Shown: positions 39,225-48,659 of the stretch, piece by piece
How positions within the stretch are numbered: the stretch's first letter is position 1
Layout: each line of letters opens with the position of its first letter
From: Deltaproteobacteria bacterium
Lineage (GTDB): Bacteria; Desulfobacterota; Binatia; HRBIN30; JACQVA1
Assembly (NCBI GenBank): GCA_016178705.1
Contig: JACOST010000011.1
Coordinates: 124,001-188,000 of the forward strand
Length of the DNA stretch: 64,000 bases
Direction of reading: 5' to 3'
Notes under the pieces: model-generated
What the model was told of the DNA's origin: nothing
The model's database searches: none
Seen by the model: the letters and a program-made list of their open reading frames with translations, nothing else
Made by a program: the position numbers and the translations under genes

Positions 39225-41717
39225 CTACGACTGACACTCATCGAGGATTCTGCGAGCCCCGTCCGAACTCCGCGAGCGGAGTTGTGTGTAGAGGTCCACG
39301 GAGCGCTGGGCGTAGGGCAATGCTTCCGGCTTCCGGTTCTGGTGAGCCAGTGCTTGTGCCAAGTTGGCACACTCCTCTGCGACCAGATCCTTGCGACCGA
39401 GCTTTTCAGCCAAGGCCAAAGCCTCGCTCGCCAGCGCCTCGGCAGCGGCCCAGTCTTTGCGGTTCAGCGCCAATTGCGCCAGGTTGCCGGTGAAAGCTGC
39501 GACTCCTTCCGAGTCTCCGAGCGCCTTCGCGATACGCAGAGCCTCACGGTGGTCGCGCTCAGCGCCGGCCAAATCCCCCGCCAGATACTCAACATCGGCT
39601 CGATCGTTCAGGCCCATCGCAACATCTTCGCTTTCCCGCGACAGGCTGCGCCAGAGTTCGACGGCCTCATCGTAGGCAGTGATCGCGGCGGGATAGTCCT
39701 TCGCGAGTTGGTACCCAGTACCGCGCAGACGGAGGGCATATGCCCGCTCCCGCGCGCCCGCCTTGGCCTCCCGCCAGTAGGCGGAGGCGCGCTCAGCGCA
39801 GGCGAGTACTTCCTCGGACTGACCGCGCAGGTAGTGTATCCAGCCGGCGTCATAGGCCCGCCAGCCGGCATTGTCGAAGTCCTTTGCGGCCACGGCCCTT
39901 CCTTCCGCCTGAAGGCTCAAGGAGAGACGCTCGTCCCAGTGGCCGGAGAAATCGAGGAACGTCCCAAGCGCGTAGCAGACCGTCTGAAGGGGGTCATTCG
40001 ACCCTTGCAGGAAAAGCGGTAGTGCGGCGGCGACGGTGGGCCAGGCGGCCTCCAACACGGGAAAGTGGTCGTGCTTAGCATAGCCGTCTTCCACTGCCAG
40101 CGCGTAGGCGCGACCCGTGAGGCGGTCCCCCGCAGCCCGCACCGCCTCTGGACGAGCACGGCGAAGAAAGGCTGCCACTAGCGGCATCAGGACGAAGCGG
40201 CGGGCTTCGGAATCACTGATGACCAGAGCGCGGTCGGTCAAATTCTCCGACGCCGTCTGCGCCGCCACCGCCTGCAGGCCACTGAGCTCGGCGATGAACC
40301 TCACTTCAACCGGTAACGTGAAGTGGCAGAGCGCCGCGAGCACTTGAGTCTCGCTTTCGGTGAAGGTATCGGCGAGATCGCCGAAGATGAACTCCAGCGG
40401 ATCGTTGTCGGCCGGAGCGTTGCGGAGCAAGTCGAGCGCTGTCGCCACCGTGCGGCATTGGCCGCGACCGAGTTGCCCGGCGATCCAGCGGATGAGAAGT
40501 GGGTTGCCGCCGGTGTTTTCATAAAGGGCAGCGCGTTCGCCTTCCGTGGCGAGGCGCAGCGGTTTGCGGTCGCGCGCCAACTCGGCGATGAACTGAAGCG
40601 CGGCACCTCGGCCGAGCTTGTCCAACCGCAGGACGCGCGCATCCACATCCGAGCGCCGCCGGCTGGTTACGATGGCTTTGCAAGCGCGTGGCAGTCGGCT
40701 CAGAAAATCGAACAGCCGGTCGCGGTCGTCCGCCGGCAGGCTCTCCAGGTTGTCGAAGATCAGCAGAGCGCGCTCGTTCTGCAGAGCCCGCTGTAGTAGC
40801 GCGGGGCGCTCCTTCTCGTCCTTCGTCTTGGCCTCGTCCCACACATCGATCTCGCGGGCAAGCTCGGTCAGCATCTCTCGATACGCCGGCGTCACAAAGT
40901 TCGACAAAGCCCGCTGGCCGTCCGGAGTCAGCTCGCTGGATTTGGCGGAGAGGAAGATGATGCGCTGGAACTGGCCTGGTGGAGTTTGCTCCGCGGCGCG
41001 AATGGCAAGAGCCGTCTTGCCCATGCCGCCCGGGCCGTCAATGAGCGCGCCCCAGGTGCGGGCTTGCGGCTCGAGTGCGCTGGCAATCGTCTGCAACTCT
41101 TCCTCACGCCCGAAGAAACCATACGGCAAGCGAGGCAGATTCGAGCGTGCGGCAGCGTGGTCGTGAATCTGGACAGGAGCCAGCGGTGGCAGAGCACCGA
41201 CACCAGTACCGCTCGGCAGATCGCGCATTGCGCCGAGCGCGACGGGAACGATCTCAGGCTGTCCAGTGATCTGCCGGTACAGCGCCAGGTAACCTTCCTC
41301 GCTGTCAACGCGATAGCGCATGAAGGAGCGAAGTGGCTTGGGAATGTTTGCGCCGTCCGCATCCGAGAAGATGACCGGCAAGAACTTCCTGTTGCGCACC
41401 CCGCTCTCGTAGAGGTCCTGCGTGACGATGGCACCTTCCCAGGTCGCGCCGAGCCCCATACCCGCAGGCGCGTGGCCGGCGAAGCGCTCCGCGTATTTCG
41501 GCGTTGCAACCACAACGACAAACGCTGCATGCTCGATCTCGTTCTCCATCCAACGGGGCCAGCCTTCCTCGGGGAAGGTAGTGAAGCGGTCCATCCGCGC
41601 GTCTACGCCGTCGGCGCGAAGGCGTTGCGCCAGTTCAAGGACGCGCTGTTTGTGCTCGGGCGAATCCCAACTGTAGCTCAGGAAGACACGGAGTGGAGTG
41701 GGTGTGGCTGTTGGCAT
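39225..41717 (-). CDS. SEFIR - NB-ARC/STAND NTPase - TPR protein, candidate immune receptor
   Basis: 830 residues from the ATG at 41717. Residues ~8-150 are a SEFIR domain (TIR-related): RVFLSYSWDSPEHKQRVLELAQRL, DGVDARMDRF, VVVVATPKYAERFAGHA. Residues ~200-440 are a STAND ATPase: FFGREEELQTIASAL, Walker A GPGGMGKTALA (228-235), Walker B ALLIFDNLES (317-323), then ENTGGNPLLIRWIAGQLG. A winged-helix-like linker follows, and residues ~620-830 carry TPR repeats (AAITAYDEAVELWRSLS, AERDHREALRIAKALGDSEG, AEALASEALALAEKLGRKD). This layout resembles STAND immune sensors, where TPRs bind a phage product and the TIR-like effector fires, but could also be regulatory. Confidence 0.85.
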   Translation of the reverse strand: MPTATPTPLRVFLSYSWDSPEHKQRVLELAQRLRADGVDARMDRFTTFPEEGWPRWMENEIEHAAFVVVVATPKYAERFAGHAPAGMGLGATWEGAIVTQDLYESGVRNRKFLPVIFSDADGANIPKPLRSFMRYRVDSEEGYLALYRQITGQPEIVPVALGAMRDLPSGTGVGALPPLAPVQIHDHAAARSNLPRLPYGFFGREEELQTIASALEPQARTWGALIDGPGGMGKTALAIRAAEQTPPGQFQRIIFLSAKSSELTPDGQRALSNFVTPAYREMLTELAREIDVWDEAKTKDEKERPALLQRALQNERALLIFDNLESLPADDRDRLFDFLSRLPRACKAIVTSRRRSDVDARVLRLDKLGRGAALQFIAELARDRKPLRLATEGERAALYENTGGNPLLIRWIAGQLGRGQCRTVATALDLLRNAPADNDPLEFIFGDLADTFTESETQVLAALCHFTLPVEVRFIAELSGLQAVAAQTASENLTDRALVISDSEARRFVLMPLVAAFLRRARPEAVRAAGDRLTGRAYALAVEDGYAKHDHFPVLEAAWPTVAAALPLFLQGSNDPLQTVCYALGTFLDFSGHWDERLSLSLQAEGRAVAAKDFDNAGWRAYDAGWIHYLRGQSEEVLACAERASAYWREAKAGARERAYALRLRGTGYQLAKDYPAAITAYDEAVELWRSLSRESEDVAMGLNDRADVEYLAGDLAGAERDHREALRIAKALGDSEGVAAFTGNLAQLALNRKDWAAAEALASEALALAEKLGRKDLVAEECANLAQALAHQNRKPEALPYAQRSVDLYTQLRSRSSDGARRILDECQS

Positions 41718-41815
41718 TGCGGTACTTACTGCTTCGCACGGTGCACGTCGTCTCGTCAATCTGCTCAGACGCGTCGGGCTTTCCAACGAGGCGAGTCGTG
41801 GTGCTGACTGTGCCG

Positions 41816-42727
41816 CTACTCCAACCAACGCGACAGATCGCGCTCGATCAATGCTTCCAGCCGTCGAATCTCGTCGCGAAAACTCGCCGTCAACTGCCGG
41901 CGGAGTTCAGGATCGAGCGCGGGCCTAAATTGATTCGACTCGTACAACCGTCGCCATATCATTCCGCCACGTCGCCACCATGTTGTCGGCAGCAGCGACT
42001 TTGCTGGGAGTAGCATTCGTGCGACCGCATGCAGCGCTCGCTGGAACGCCACACTGGTGGGAAGCGTGGATTGATTGTGCCGCCGCGAGGTATCGGGAGT
42101 GAATGCGTCATCAACCCCCAGGAAGCGAAAGATGTCTCGGCACATTCCAACCGGGTCAGCCTCGAAGTCTTCATACAGATGGATTTGAAACTGGCGCCGA
42201 TCGAAATGATCGAAGTAGCGCGTCAGTTGCTCGTGGTAGCGCCCGACGCGGCGGAAGTACCGGGACCATTCCCAGTTGGCGCGCACGCGCGCATCCTCTG
42301 CAGCCAGAGCCTGGGCGAAATCGCGCAGGGGTTCTCGCTGATCGCGCACGAGCTGCAGAAAGTGCGAATACGCTCGATCCACCGGATGGCGCAGCACGAC
42401 AATGAACTTCGCCTGCGGAATGTAGTGTTGAATGCATGCCGGCGCGCGCTCGCTGTAGAGGTAGACCGGCGACACTTCTCCGATCGCCGTTTCATGCCGG
42501 ACGTTTTCGAAGTACGCCGCGTAGGCATCCAGAGTGGTGATCGTTCGCCGATTGAATGTTTCATCACCCGGCCCGCAATAGGTCGGTGGCTGACCCTCGT
42601 AGGCGAAGAACCGCGGTTCCTTCCAGGTCGGGTGCAAGAAAATCGCCGGGTGTTGGAGCAGGTATTGGTGCAGCGCGCTGGTTCCCGCCTTCGCGGCGCC
42701 GAGGACAAGAAAGTTCGGCAGAGTCAT
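41816..42727 (-). CDS. sulfotransferase family protein
   Basis: 303 residues from the ATG at 42727 (MTLPNFLVLGAAKAGTSALHQYL); an ATG at 42763 is the alternative. The PAPS 5'-phosphosulfate loop is GAAKAGTSAL and the 3'-phosphate-binding text is VVLRHPVDRAYSHFLQL, with the family's KEPRFFAYEG and AIGEVSPVYLYS. It transfers sulfate to a sugar, lipid or protein acceptor, probably at the cell surface; the acceptor is unknown. 98 bases upstream of the SEFIR gene on the same strand. Confidence 0.88.
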   Translation of the reverse strand: MTLPNFLVLGAAKAGTSALHQYLLQHPAIFLHPTWKEPRFFAYEGQPPTYCGPGDETFNRRTITTLDAYAAYFENVRHETAIGEVSPVYLYSERAPACIQHYIPQAKFIVVLRHPVDRAYSHFLQLVRDQREPLRDFAQALAAEDARVRANWEWSRYFRRVGRYHEQLTRYFDHFDRRQFQIHLYEDFEADPVGMCRDIFRFLGVDDAFTPDTSRRHNQSTLPTSVAFQRALHAVARMLLPAKSLLPTTWWRRGGMIWRRLYESNQFRPALDPELRRQLTASFRDEIRRLEALIERDLSRWLE

Positions 42728-42823
42728 CGCTGCGGGCTGGATTCGCACATTCGCCGCGTGCAAGATAGAGGCTCGCCGGCTTCATTAGTAGCGCGCTGAG
42801 GTCACGGCTGTTAGAGAGATTCC

Positions 42824-43966
42824 ATGCACACCAGAGTCACCAAGATGTTGGGGATCGATTTCCCGATCCTCGCTTTCACCCATTGTCGCGACGTGGCGGC
42901 GGCGGTGACCAACGCGGGCGGGTTGGGCGTGCTCGGCGCGGTGGCCCACACTCCCGGGCAGCTCGACATCGACCTCAAATGGATCGCGGAGCAGACCAAA
43001 GGGCGGCCGTTCGGCGTCGATCTGCTCATCCCCAGCAAGTATGTCGGCGCCGAGGCCGGCGGATTCGATCCCGCCAGTCTGAGATCGATGGTGCCCGACG
43101 CGCATCGCGAATGGATCGAGGCGGTGCTCGAACGCTACAGCGTTCCCCCGCTTCCGCCGTCGACGGAGAACGAGCGCGACCAACGCGGCATGGCCGGCTT
43201 GCGCATCGATCCGAAGAGCATGGGTCCGCTGATTGAGGTTGCATTCGATCACAAGGTCGCTCTCATCGCGTCAGCGCTGGGAACCCCGCCGCGATGGTTG
43301 GTTGATAAAGCCCACGCTCGGGGCATCCCAGTAGCTGCACTGGCCGGGCGGATCGATCATGCGCTCGCGCACAAGGAAGGCGGCGTGGACTTCGTCATCG
43401 CCCAGGGGACCGAAGGTGGCGGACACACGGGTGAGATTGCGACGATGGTCCTCATCCCGCAGGTCGTCGATGCGGTCGCTCCCCTCCCGGTGCTCGCCGC
43501 CGGCGGCATCGCGTCGGGGCGGCAGATGGCGGCGGCGATGGCGCTCGGCGCCGAGGGCGTGTGGTGCGGATCGGTGTGGCTCACCACACACGAGGCGGAG
43601 ACGACGCCAGCGATCAGGGAGAAATTTCTCGCCGCGACATCCGCCGACACGCGCCGTTCCCGCTCGCTCACCGGCAAGCCGGCGCGCATGTTGCGCAGCG
43701 CGTGGACCGACGCCTGGGACGAGCCGGGTGCGCCCGCGCCGTTGGCGATGCCGCTACAAAGCATGCTCGTGGCCGATGCGCAGCGCCGCATCCAGCGTGT
43801 CGCCCACAAAGCCGACTCGAGCGCGCGCCCGCTCGTAACCTATTTCGTCGGCCAGGTCGTCGGTCAGATGAACGTGGCCATGTCGACACGCGACGTCGTG
43901 CGCGAAATGGTGGAGGGCTGCCTCGATGCCATGGAACGGATGAATGGTCTGCTGGCAGGCGAGTAG
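42824..43966 (+). CDS. nitronate monooxygenase / NAD(P)H-dependent flavin oxidoreductase family (2-nitropropane dioxygenase-like)
   Basis: 380 residues, a TIM-barrel flavoprotein: MLGIDFPILAFTHCRDVAAAVTNAGGLGVLGAVAHTPGQL, FVIAQGTEGGGHTGEIATMVLIPQVVDAVAPLPVLAAGGIASGRQMAAAMALGAEGVWCGSVWL, the FMN-binding and active-site blocks of the family. The His in EGGGHTGE is the usual catalytic one. Relatives oxidise nitroalkanes or reduce other substrates. ATG with GAGAGATTC before it. Confidence 0.85.
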   Translation: MHTRVTKMLGIDFPILAFTHCRDVAAAVTNAGGLGVLGAVAHTPGQLDIDLKWIAEQTKGRPFGVDLLIPSKYVGAEAGGFDPASLRSMVPDAHREWIEAVLERYSVPPLPPSTENERDQRGMAGLRIDPKSMGPLIEVAFDHKVALIASALGTPPRWLVDKAHARGIPVAALAGRIDHALAHKEGGVDFVIAQGTEGGGHTGEIATMVLIPQVVDAVAPLPVLAAGGIASGRQMAAAMALGAEGVWCGSVWLTTHEAETTPAIREKFLAATSADTRRSRSLTGKPARMLRSAWTDAWDEPGAPAPLAMPLQSMLVADAQRRIQRVAHKADSSARPLVTYFVGQVVGQMNVAMSTRDVVREMVEGCLDAMERMNGLLAGE

Positions 43967-44028
43967 ACGTGATCTCTGGGTCTAGTCGCGTCTCGAACCT
44001 GCCCGCGACTTGCTATCTTCTCTGAAGC

Positions 44029-44110
44029 GTAGGGGCGATGCATGCATCGCCCTCCGTCTTCTCCGCAGTGGATCTCGTCAATTCGCGGGCGACGCATGCG
44101 TCGCCCCTAC
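44029..44110. repeat. palindromic dispersed element, copy 2 (82 bp)
   Basis: Starts GTAGGGGCGATGCATGC and ends GCATGCGTCGCCCCTAC. The interior TTCTCCGCAGTGGATCTC is related to the reverse complement of the interior of the copy at 30901-30980. Sits between the flavin oxidoreductase and the ECF sigma genes, in a 199-base gap. Confidence 0.8.
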
Positions 44111-44165
44111 ACGGAACGCGACATAGACTGGCGAGACACGAGCGCGGAGGCGCGTGGCGCATACC

Positions 44166-45152
44166 TTACGATTGCGCGCTCACGTTGAACGGAAACCGAT
44201 AGCCCAACGTCCGCACCGGATACCCGAAGGCTGCACCGACCTCGGCGACGGTGTCCGGACACAACGCGTAGACCCGAATCCGCTGCACGGCACCGTCCTG
44301 CTCTTCGATGCGCATGACCGAGACCAATGCATCGTCCAGCCCATCGAAGACCAGCACGATGGGTTCCTCCTGAAAGGCCACCGCCTGCCATCGCAACGTC
44401 GACGGCGATCCATCGAACGGGTTGTAGAAGTTGTGATGGAACCAACCGCGCTGGCGCTCGAAGCCCGCGCGACCGATTTCGGTTTCCAAGCCGTGCATCT
44501 CGATCGTCGCCGTATCGCTCATCAACGCCAGCAGCCCGGGAAGATCGCGCGCGCGATAGCGTTCGACAAATCGATCCAGTAGCTCCGCCGACGGCGGCGG
44601 GCGCCGCGGCCCTCTTTCGTTGGCGTTGCGCAGACGACTGCGCCCGCGGTGTAGCGCCGCTTTGACCGCGCCCGGTGTGGTGTCGAGAATGCTCGCGGTC
44701 TCTTCGATGCTCATGTCGAAAACGTCCCTCAGCACCACGACGGCACGCTCCTGAGGTGCCAGCGACAGCATGAGTCGGGTGCCGGCCTCGCGCAGCTCGA
44801 TTGACTCCGCAACGGAAGAAGCGGGCGCCGTCGCGTTGGACGGATCGGCGGCGTGCAGCGCCAGGGCGTCACCTTCGGCGACGCGACGCCGCACGGTGTC
44901 GATCCACAGATTCGATGCCATCCGTAGAATGTAAGCGCGCGGATGCTTGATGCTGTAGAGGACCTGACTCAAATGGCCGAAGGCGCGCAGCAACGTCTCT
45001 TGCACAAGGTCCTCGGTGTCCCAGATGTCGCCCGTGAGCCGGCGGCAATATCGGTAGAGGTCCGGCCGAATGGGATCGAGCGCCTCGAGGAATTCATGCC
45101 AAGCACTCACGAGTCCCCGTCGCAGTTGATCGTTGAGTTCGATGTCCGCCAT
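44166..45152 (-). CDS. ECF-type sigma-70 factor with C-terminal SnoaL-like domain
   Basis: 328 residues. Sigma region 2 is DTEDLVQETLLRAFGHL and IKHPRAYILRMASNLWIDTVRRR; region 4 is LAPQERAVVVLRDVFDMSIEETASILDTTPGAVKAALHRGRSRLR. The last ~120 residues (LDRFVERYRARDLPGLLALMSDTATIEMHG...) are SnoaL/NTF2-like, as in the SigJ/ECF41 or TIGR02960-type factors, where this part regulates activity in place of an anti-sigma factor. It lies downstream of an MFS gene that is divergent from a YCII gene. Confidence 0.9.
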   Translation of the reverse strand: MADIELNDQLRRGLVSAWHEFLEALDPIRPDLYRYCRRLTGDIWDTEDLVQETLLRAFGHLSQVLYSIKHPRAYILRMASNLWIDTVRRRVAEGDALALHAADPSNATAPASSVAESIELREAGTRLMLSLAPQERAVVVLRDVFDMSIEETASILDTTPGAVKAALHRGRSRLRNANERGPRRPPPSAELLDRFVERYRARDLPGLLALMSDTATIEMHGLETEIGRAGFERQRGWFHHNFYNPFDGSPSTLRWQAVAFQEEPIVLVFDGLDDALVSVMRIEEQDGAVQRIRVYALCPDTVAEVGAAFGYPVRTLGYRFPFNVSAQS

Positions 45153-45251
45153 GCACGTGCCCTTCCCTTCCTTACGTCGGCTTTCATCCTATAGACGAAT
45201 GGGAAAACGAAAAGGATACGTCGAAGCGAGTCGAGGAATCTCCTCGGAAGG

Positions 45252-46517
45252 TCAGGCAACCTGGCTGCGCCTGTCGATCGAGTAGGCAAGGAGGGCTCCG
45301 GCGATTCCGACCATCGGGATGACGATCGCCGCACCGGCAAAGATCGCACGCGGAGCGACAATCGCGAACAGCGGCGAAATCAGCAACAGGCCGGTCGCAT
45401 GCGCACCGCGATGGACCAGTGAGATCACGCCCATCACGCGACCCAGCACGTCGTCGGCAATCTGCTCCTGCGCCGCCGAAGTCAGCAGGATCAGCGCGGC
45501 GCTGTGCCCAACTCCCGCGACCACTGCGCCGGCAACGGCGCTCGGGAGCGAACCGCTGATCGCAAACAGGCCGTAGGCTGGAAGATACAAGGTCCACGCG
45601 AGCAAGCTGGCGCGCGCTTTGTTCTTCATCGGGTAGCGGGCGAGCACCGCGCCGACGGCCACCGAGCCGATCGCGTATCCGACCATCACGATCGAGAAGC
45701 CGCCGGCTTCCCGATGCAGTACGTCGCGCACCAATGCGGGCACGCCGGTGATCCACGTTCCCGCCGAGATCGTTACGCCCAGACCGAGCACGATGACACC
45801 AGCCGCCAGAGTGGGCAGTGGGCGCAGCGTCGTAAGCGCTTCGCGAATCCGCGGCGGTTCGGCATTCACGTTGGTGCCGCGACCGTCGGAGCGAGCGATG
45901 CGCCAGATGCATGCGGCGGACAGGAAAAAGGAAACTGCATTCAACGCGAAGAACGTGCTGAGCGGCGCGATGGCCAGCAGTCCGGCGGCCGCGGCCCATC
46001 CGCCGATCGACAGCGCGTTGGTCGTCGCGCCGACCAGCGCGTTCGCCTCCTGCACGTTGTCGCGGTCAACAAGTGCGGGCACCAGCGCGTTGTAAGCGGG
46101 GGCGAAGTATGAGGTCGCCGTTTCGAGCAGAAATGCCGCCACAACCAATCCCCACAGCGGCAATCGATGCGCCAGCCCCGCAATCGCGACCGGAACGAGG
46201 ATCGCCCCGCGCGCCAAGTCAGCGCTGATCATCGTCCGCTTGCGATCCCACCTGTCGGCTGCGATTCCACCGTGAAGGCCGAACACCAACGCGGGAACAC
46301 TATCGGCGAGGCGCACCGCGATGACGCCGAGTGGCCCACCTTCGATCAGCGCCAGCCACATCAGCGCGATGTAGTGAAACGCGTCGCCGAGTTCGCTGAT
46401 TGCGATGGCGACGTACAGGCGACGGAAATCGCGGCGGCGAAGAAGCGCCAGGGCTGGCGTTGTGCGATCTCCTCTAATGATCTCTGACGGGCGAGAGGCT
46501 ATACGACGGCACAACAC
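45252..46517 (-). CDS. MFS transporter
   Basis: About 421 residues from a GTG at 46517; the frame stays open further but would run across the YCII gene. MFS features: RRDFRRLYVAIAISELGDAFHYIALMWLALIEGGPLGVI, the A-like motif GIAADRWDRKRTMISADLARG, and twelve hydrophobic segments down to IPMVGIAGALLAYSI. Resembles the drug-efflux MFS_3/EmrD-like group. The start codon is uncertain because no clear ribosome site is seen. Confidence 0.8.
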   Translation of the reverse strand: MLCRRIASRPSEIIRGDRTTPALALLRRRDFRRLYVAIAISELGDAFHYIALMWLALIEGGPLGVIAVRLADSVPALVFGLHGGIAADRWDRKRTMISADLARGAILVPVAIAGLAHRLPLWGLVVAAFLLETATSYFAPAYNALVPALVDRDNVQEANALVGATTNALSIGGWAAAAGLLAIAPLSTFFALNAVSFFLSAACIWRIARSDGRGTNVNAEPPRIREALTTLRPLPTLAAGVIVLGLGVTISAGTWITGVPALVRDVLHREAGGFSIVMVGYAIGSVAVGAVLARYPMKNKARASLLAWTLYLPAYGLFAISGSLPSAVAGAVVAGVGHSAALILLTSAAQEQIADDVLGRVMGVISLVHRGAHATGLLLISPLFAIVAPRAIFAGAAIVIPMVGIAGALLAYSIDRRSQVA

Positions 46518-46634
46518 ACGGGAAGAGAACTGAACGGAAAGATGTTTACCTGATGTCGATTTCCTGCGGTCGACTTCGACAGCACAGTAGAGGCGCCGGG
46601 ACTGCGCCCGATCACACAGCAAGGAGGACCCACC

Positions 46635-46979
46635 ATGCGATACCTGATGATGATCTGCGATGTGGAAACCCAGCAACTGAAGCCCGGCGATCCCGAGTTC
46701 GAAGAACTCATGGCCGAGTATGCGGCTTTCACCGAGATGGTAGAGAAGCTCGGCATCTTGCGCGACAGCGGCAAGCTGCAACCGACAACCGCAGCCACCA
46801 CCGTCCGGGTTCGCCATGGCAAGACGCTCCGCACTGACGGGCCGTTTGCTGAGACCAAGGAACAACTCGGTGGCTTCTACATTCTCGACTGCACGGATCT
46901 CGATCACGCGCTGGAACTGGCGGCAAAGATTCCGACAGCGAGGAATGGCTCGATTGAAGTGCGTCCGCTCTTGTTTTGA
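46635..46979 (+). CDS. YCII/DGPF domain protein
   Basis: 114 residues with AAGGAGGACC upstream of the ATG. The family marks are MRYLMMICDVE and TLRTDGPFAETKEQLGGFYILDC with the DGPF motif. YCII proteins are often encoded with SigJ/ECF41-like sigma factors; here the sigma factor and an MFS gene lie on the other strand across a 117-base divergent region that probably holds both promoters. Enzyme activity not known. Confidence 0.88.
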   Translation: MRYLMMICDVETQQLKPGDPEFEELMAEYAAFTEMVEKLGILRDSGKLQPTTAATTVRVRHGKTLRTDGPFAETKEQLGGFYILDCTDLDHALELAAKIPTARNGSIEVRPLLF

Positions 46980-47049
46980 TGTCAGCAGGACGCGCTGAGG
47001 GGTCGCGTTCGCGTTGACCCCGTCCATCGACTTCGACTAAGCCGGTTCC

Positions 47050-48657
47050 GTGAGTCTGCAGCCGACCCATCGCCCGCCCGCCGACGCGCCCGACTACCGC
47101 CCGTTCTGGGGCGAGTTGCCGCTGCACCAGCACGTTGATCGAACCGTTGCCGCGCACGCGAACGATGTCGCAGTGATTGACGGCACTCGCCAGCTGACGT
47201 TCCTCGAACTGGATCGCCTCAGCCAGCGCGCCGCGCGCGGGCTGCGCCAGCTCGGGCTCGGCGCGGGCGACGTGATCGCGTACCAGTTGCCGAATTGGTG
47301 GGAAGCCGTGGTGATGTTCCTCGCCGCCACCCGCCTCGGCGCGACGGTCAATCCGTTGCTGCCGATCTTCGGCGCACGCGAGTTGGAGTTCTCACTGCGA
47401 CAGTCAGGCGCCCGTGCCGCGATCATTCCCGGCACCTACCGTGGCGTTGATTACCCAGCACTGTGGACGGCGCTACGCTCGAATCTGCCGCAACTCGAGT
47501 TCCTGTTCGTCGCGCGTGACGCCGCCGCACCCGATTTGCGTTCACTGAGCGAGTTTCTCGACACTCCGTGGGAACGCGCGCTGCGCCCAGAGATGCCCCC
47601 GCCGGGAGCGACCGACCCCGGCGCGATTCTCATGTTGATGTACACATCAGGCACGACCGCCGAACCCAAAGGCGTGCTGCACACGCACCAATCGCTGATC
47701 GCCGAAGTGCGCTCGCTCGAACGGGTCCATCAACTCACGCCGGCCGACCGCACGCTCATGCCATCACCGCTGACCCACATCTCCGGCGTCATCCACGCCA
47801 TCCTCACCCCGGCACTGCTCGGCACCAGCGCGGTCTTGATGGACCGTTGGGAACCGACGCGGGCCATCGAGCTGATCGCACGCGAGCGCGTCACCTACAT
47901 GGTGGGCGCGCCGACGTTTCTGCAAGACCTCCTCGCGCACGCGGATTCCGCGCCGCAACACGATCTCAGCTCGCTGCGCCTGTTCTCGTGCGGCGGCGCC
48001 GGCGTCTCGCCCGAACTGATGCGGCGCGCGCGCGAGCGGCTGCCGCACTGTGTGACCAAACGGGTCTACGGTTCGACTGAATTTCCCACGCTCACGACTA
48101 CCGGTGCGGACGACGCGCTCGCGCGCGGGATCGATAGCGAAGGTCGTGCGATCTGGCCGGCAGAAATTCGCATCGCCGACGAGTCCGGCGCGAGTGTGGC
48201 TGCCGGCAGTGAAGGCGAGGTGCAGGGGCGCGGGCCGGAATGTTTCGCCGGCTATCTCGACACCGCACTGAACACCGAGAGCTTCACGTCGGACGGCTGG
48301 TTTCGTACCGGCGACCTCGGCGTGCTCGACGCTGCGGGCTATCTCCGCATCACGGGCCGCCTGAAGGACATCATCATCCGCAAGGGCGAGAAGATCAGTG
48401 TGAAGGAAGTCGAAGACCTGATCGCGGAACACCCAGCCGTGGCCGAAGTCGCACTGATCCCGCGCCCCGATGCGGCGACCGGCGAACGGGCGTGCGCGGT
48501 GGTCCGCTTGCGCCCCGGCGCCACCATCGATCTGCCATCGCTCACGGCCTTCCTTACAACCAAGGGACTCGCCAAACAGAAGTGGCCCGAGCAACTCGAC
48601 GTCGTCGCTGACTTTCCGCGCACCGGGAGCGGGAAGATCCTGCGCGCGAAACTCTGA
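47050..48657 (+). CDS. AMP-dependent acyl-CoA synthetase/ligase
   Basis: 535 residues from the GTG at 47050. Adenylation-domain cores are LMYTSGTTAEPKGVLHTHQSL, the GGAGVSPELMRRARERL / KRVYGSTEFPTLTTTG block, SDGWFRTGDLGVLDAAGYLRITGRLKDIIIRKGEKISVKEVEDLI and the C-terminal Lys in RTGSGKILRAKL. It activates a carboxylate (fatty or cyclic acid) to its CoA thioester with ATP. The end faces msrB convergently, two bases apart. Confidence 0.9.
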   Translation: MSLQPTHRPPADAPDYRPFWGELPLHQHVDRTVAAHANDVAVIDGTRQLTFLELDRLSQRAARGLRQLGLGAGDVIAYQLPNWWEAVVMFLAATRLGATVNPLLPIFGARELEFSLRQSGARAAIIPGTYRGVDYPALWTALRSNLPQLEFLFVARDAAAPDLRSLSEFLDTPWERALRPEMPPPGATDPGAILMLMYTSGTTAEPKGVLHTHQSLIAEVRSLERVHQLTPADRTLMPSPLTHISGVIHAILTPALLGTSAVLMDRWEPTRAIELIARERVTYMVGAPTFLQDLLAHADSAPQHDLSSLRLFSCGGAGVSPELMRRARERLPHCVTKRVYGSTEFPTLTTTGADDALARGIDSEGRAIWPAEIRIADESGASVAAGSEGEVQGRGPECFAGYLDTALNTESFTSDGWFRTGDLGVLDAAGYLRITGRLKDIIIRKGEKISVKEVEDLIAEHPAVAEVALIPRPDAATGERACAVVRLRPGATIDLPSLTAFLTTKGLAKQKWPEQLDVVADFPRTGSGKILRAKL

Positions 48658-48659
48658 CC

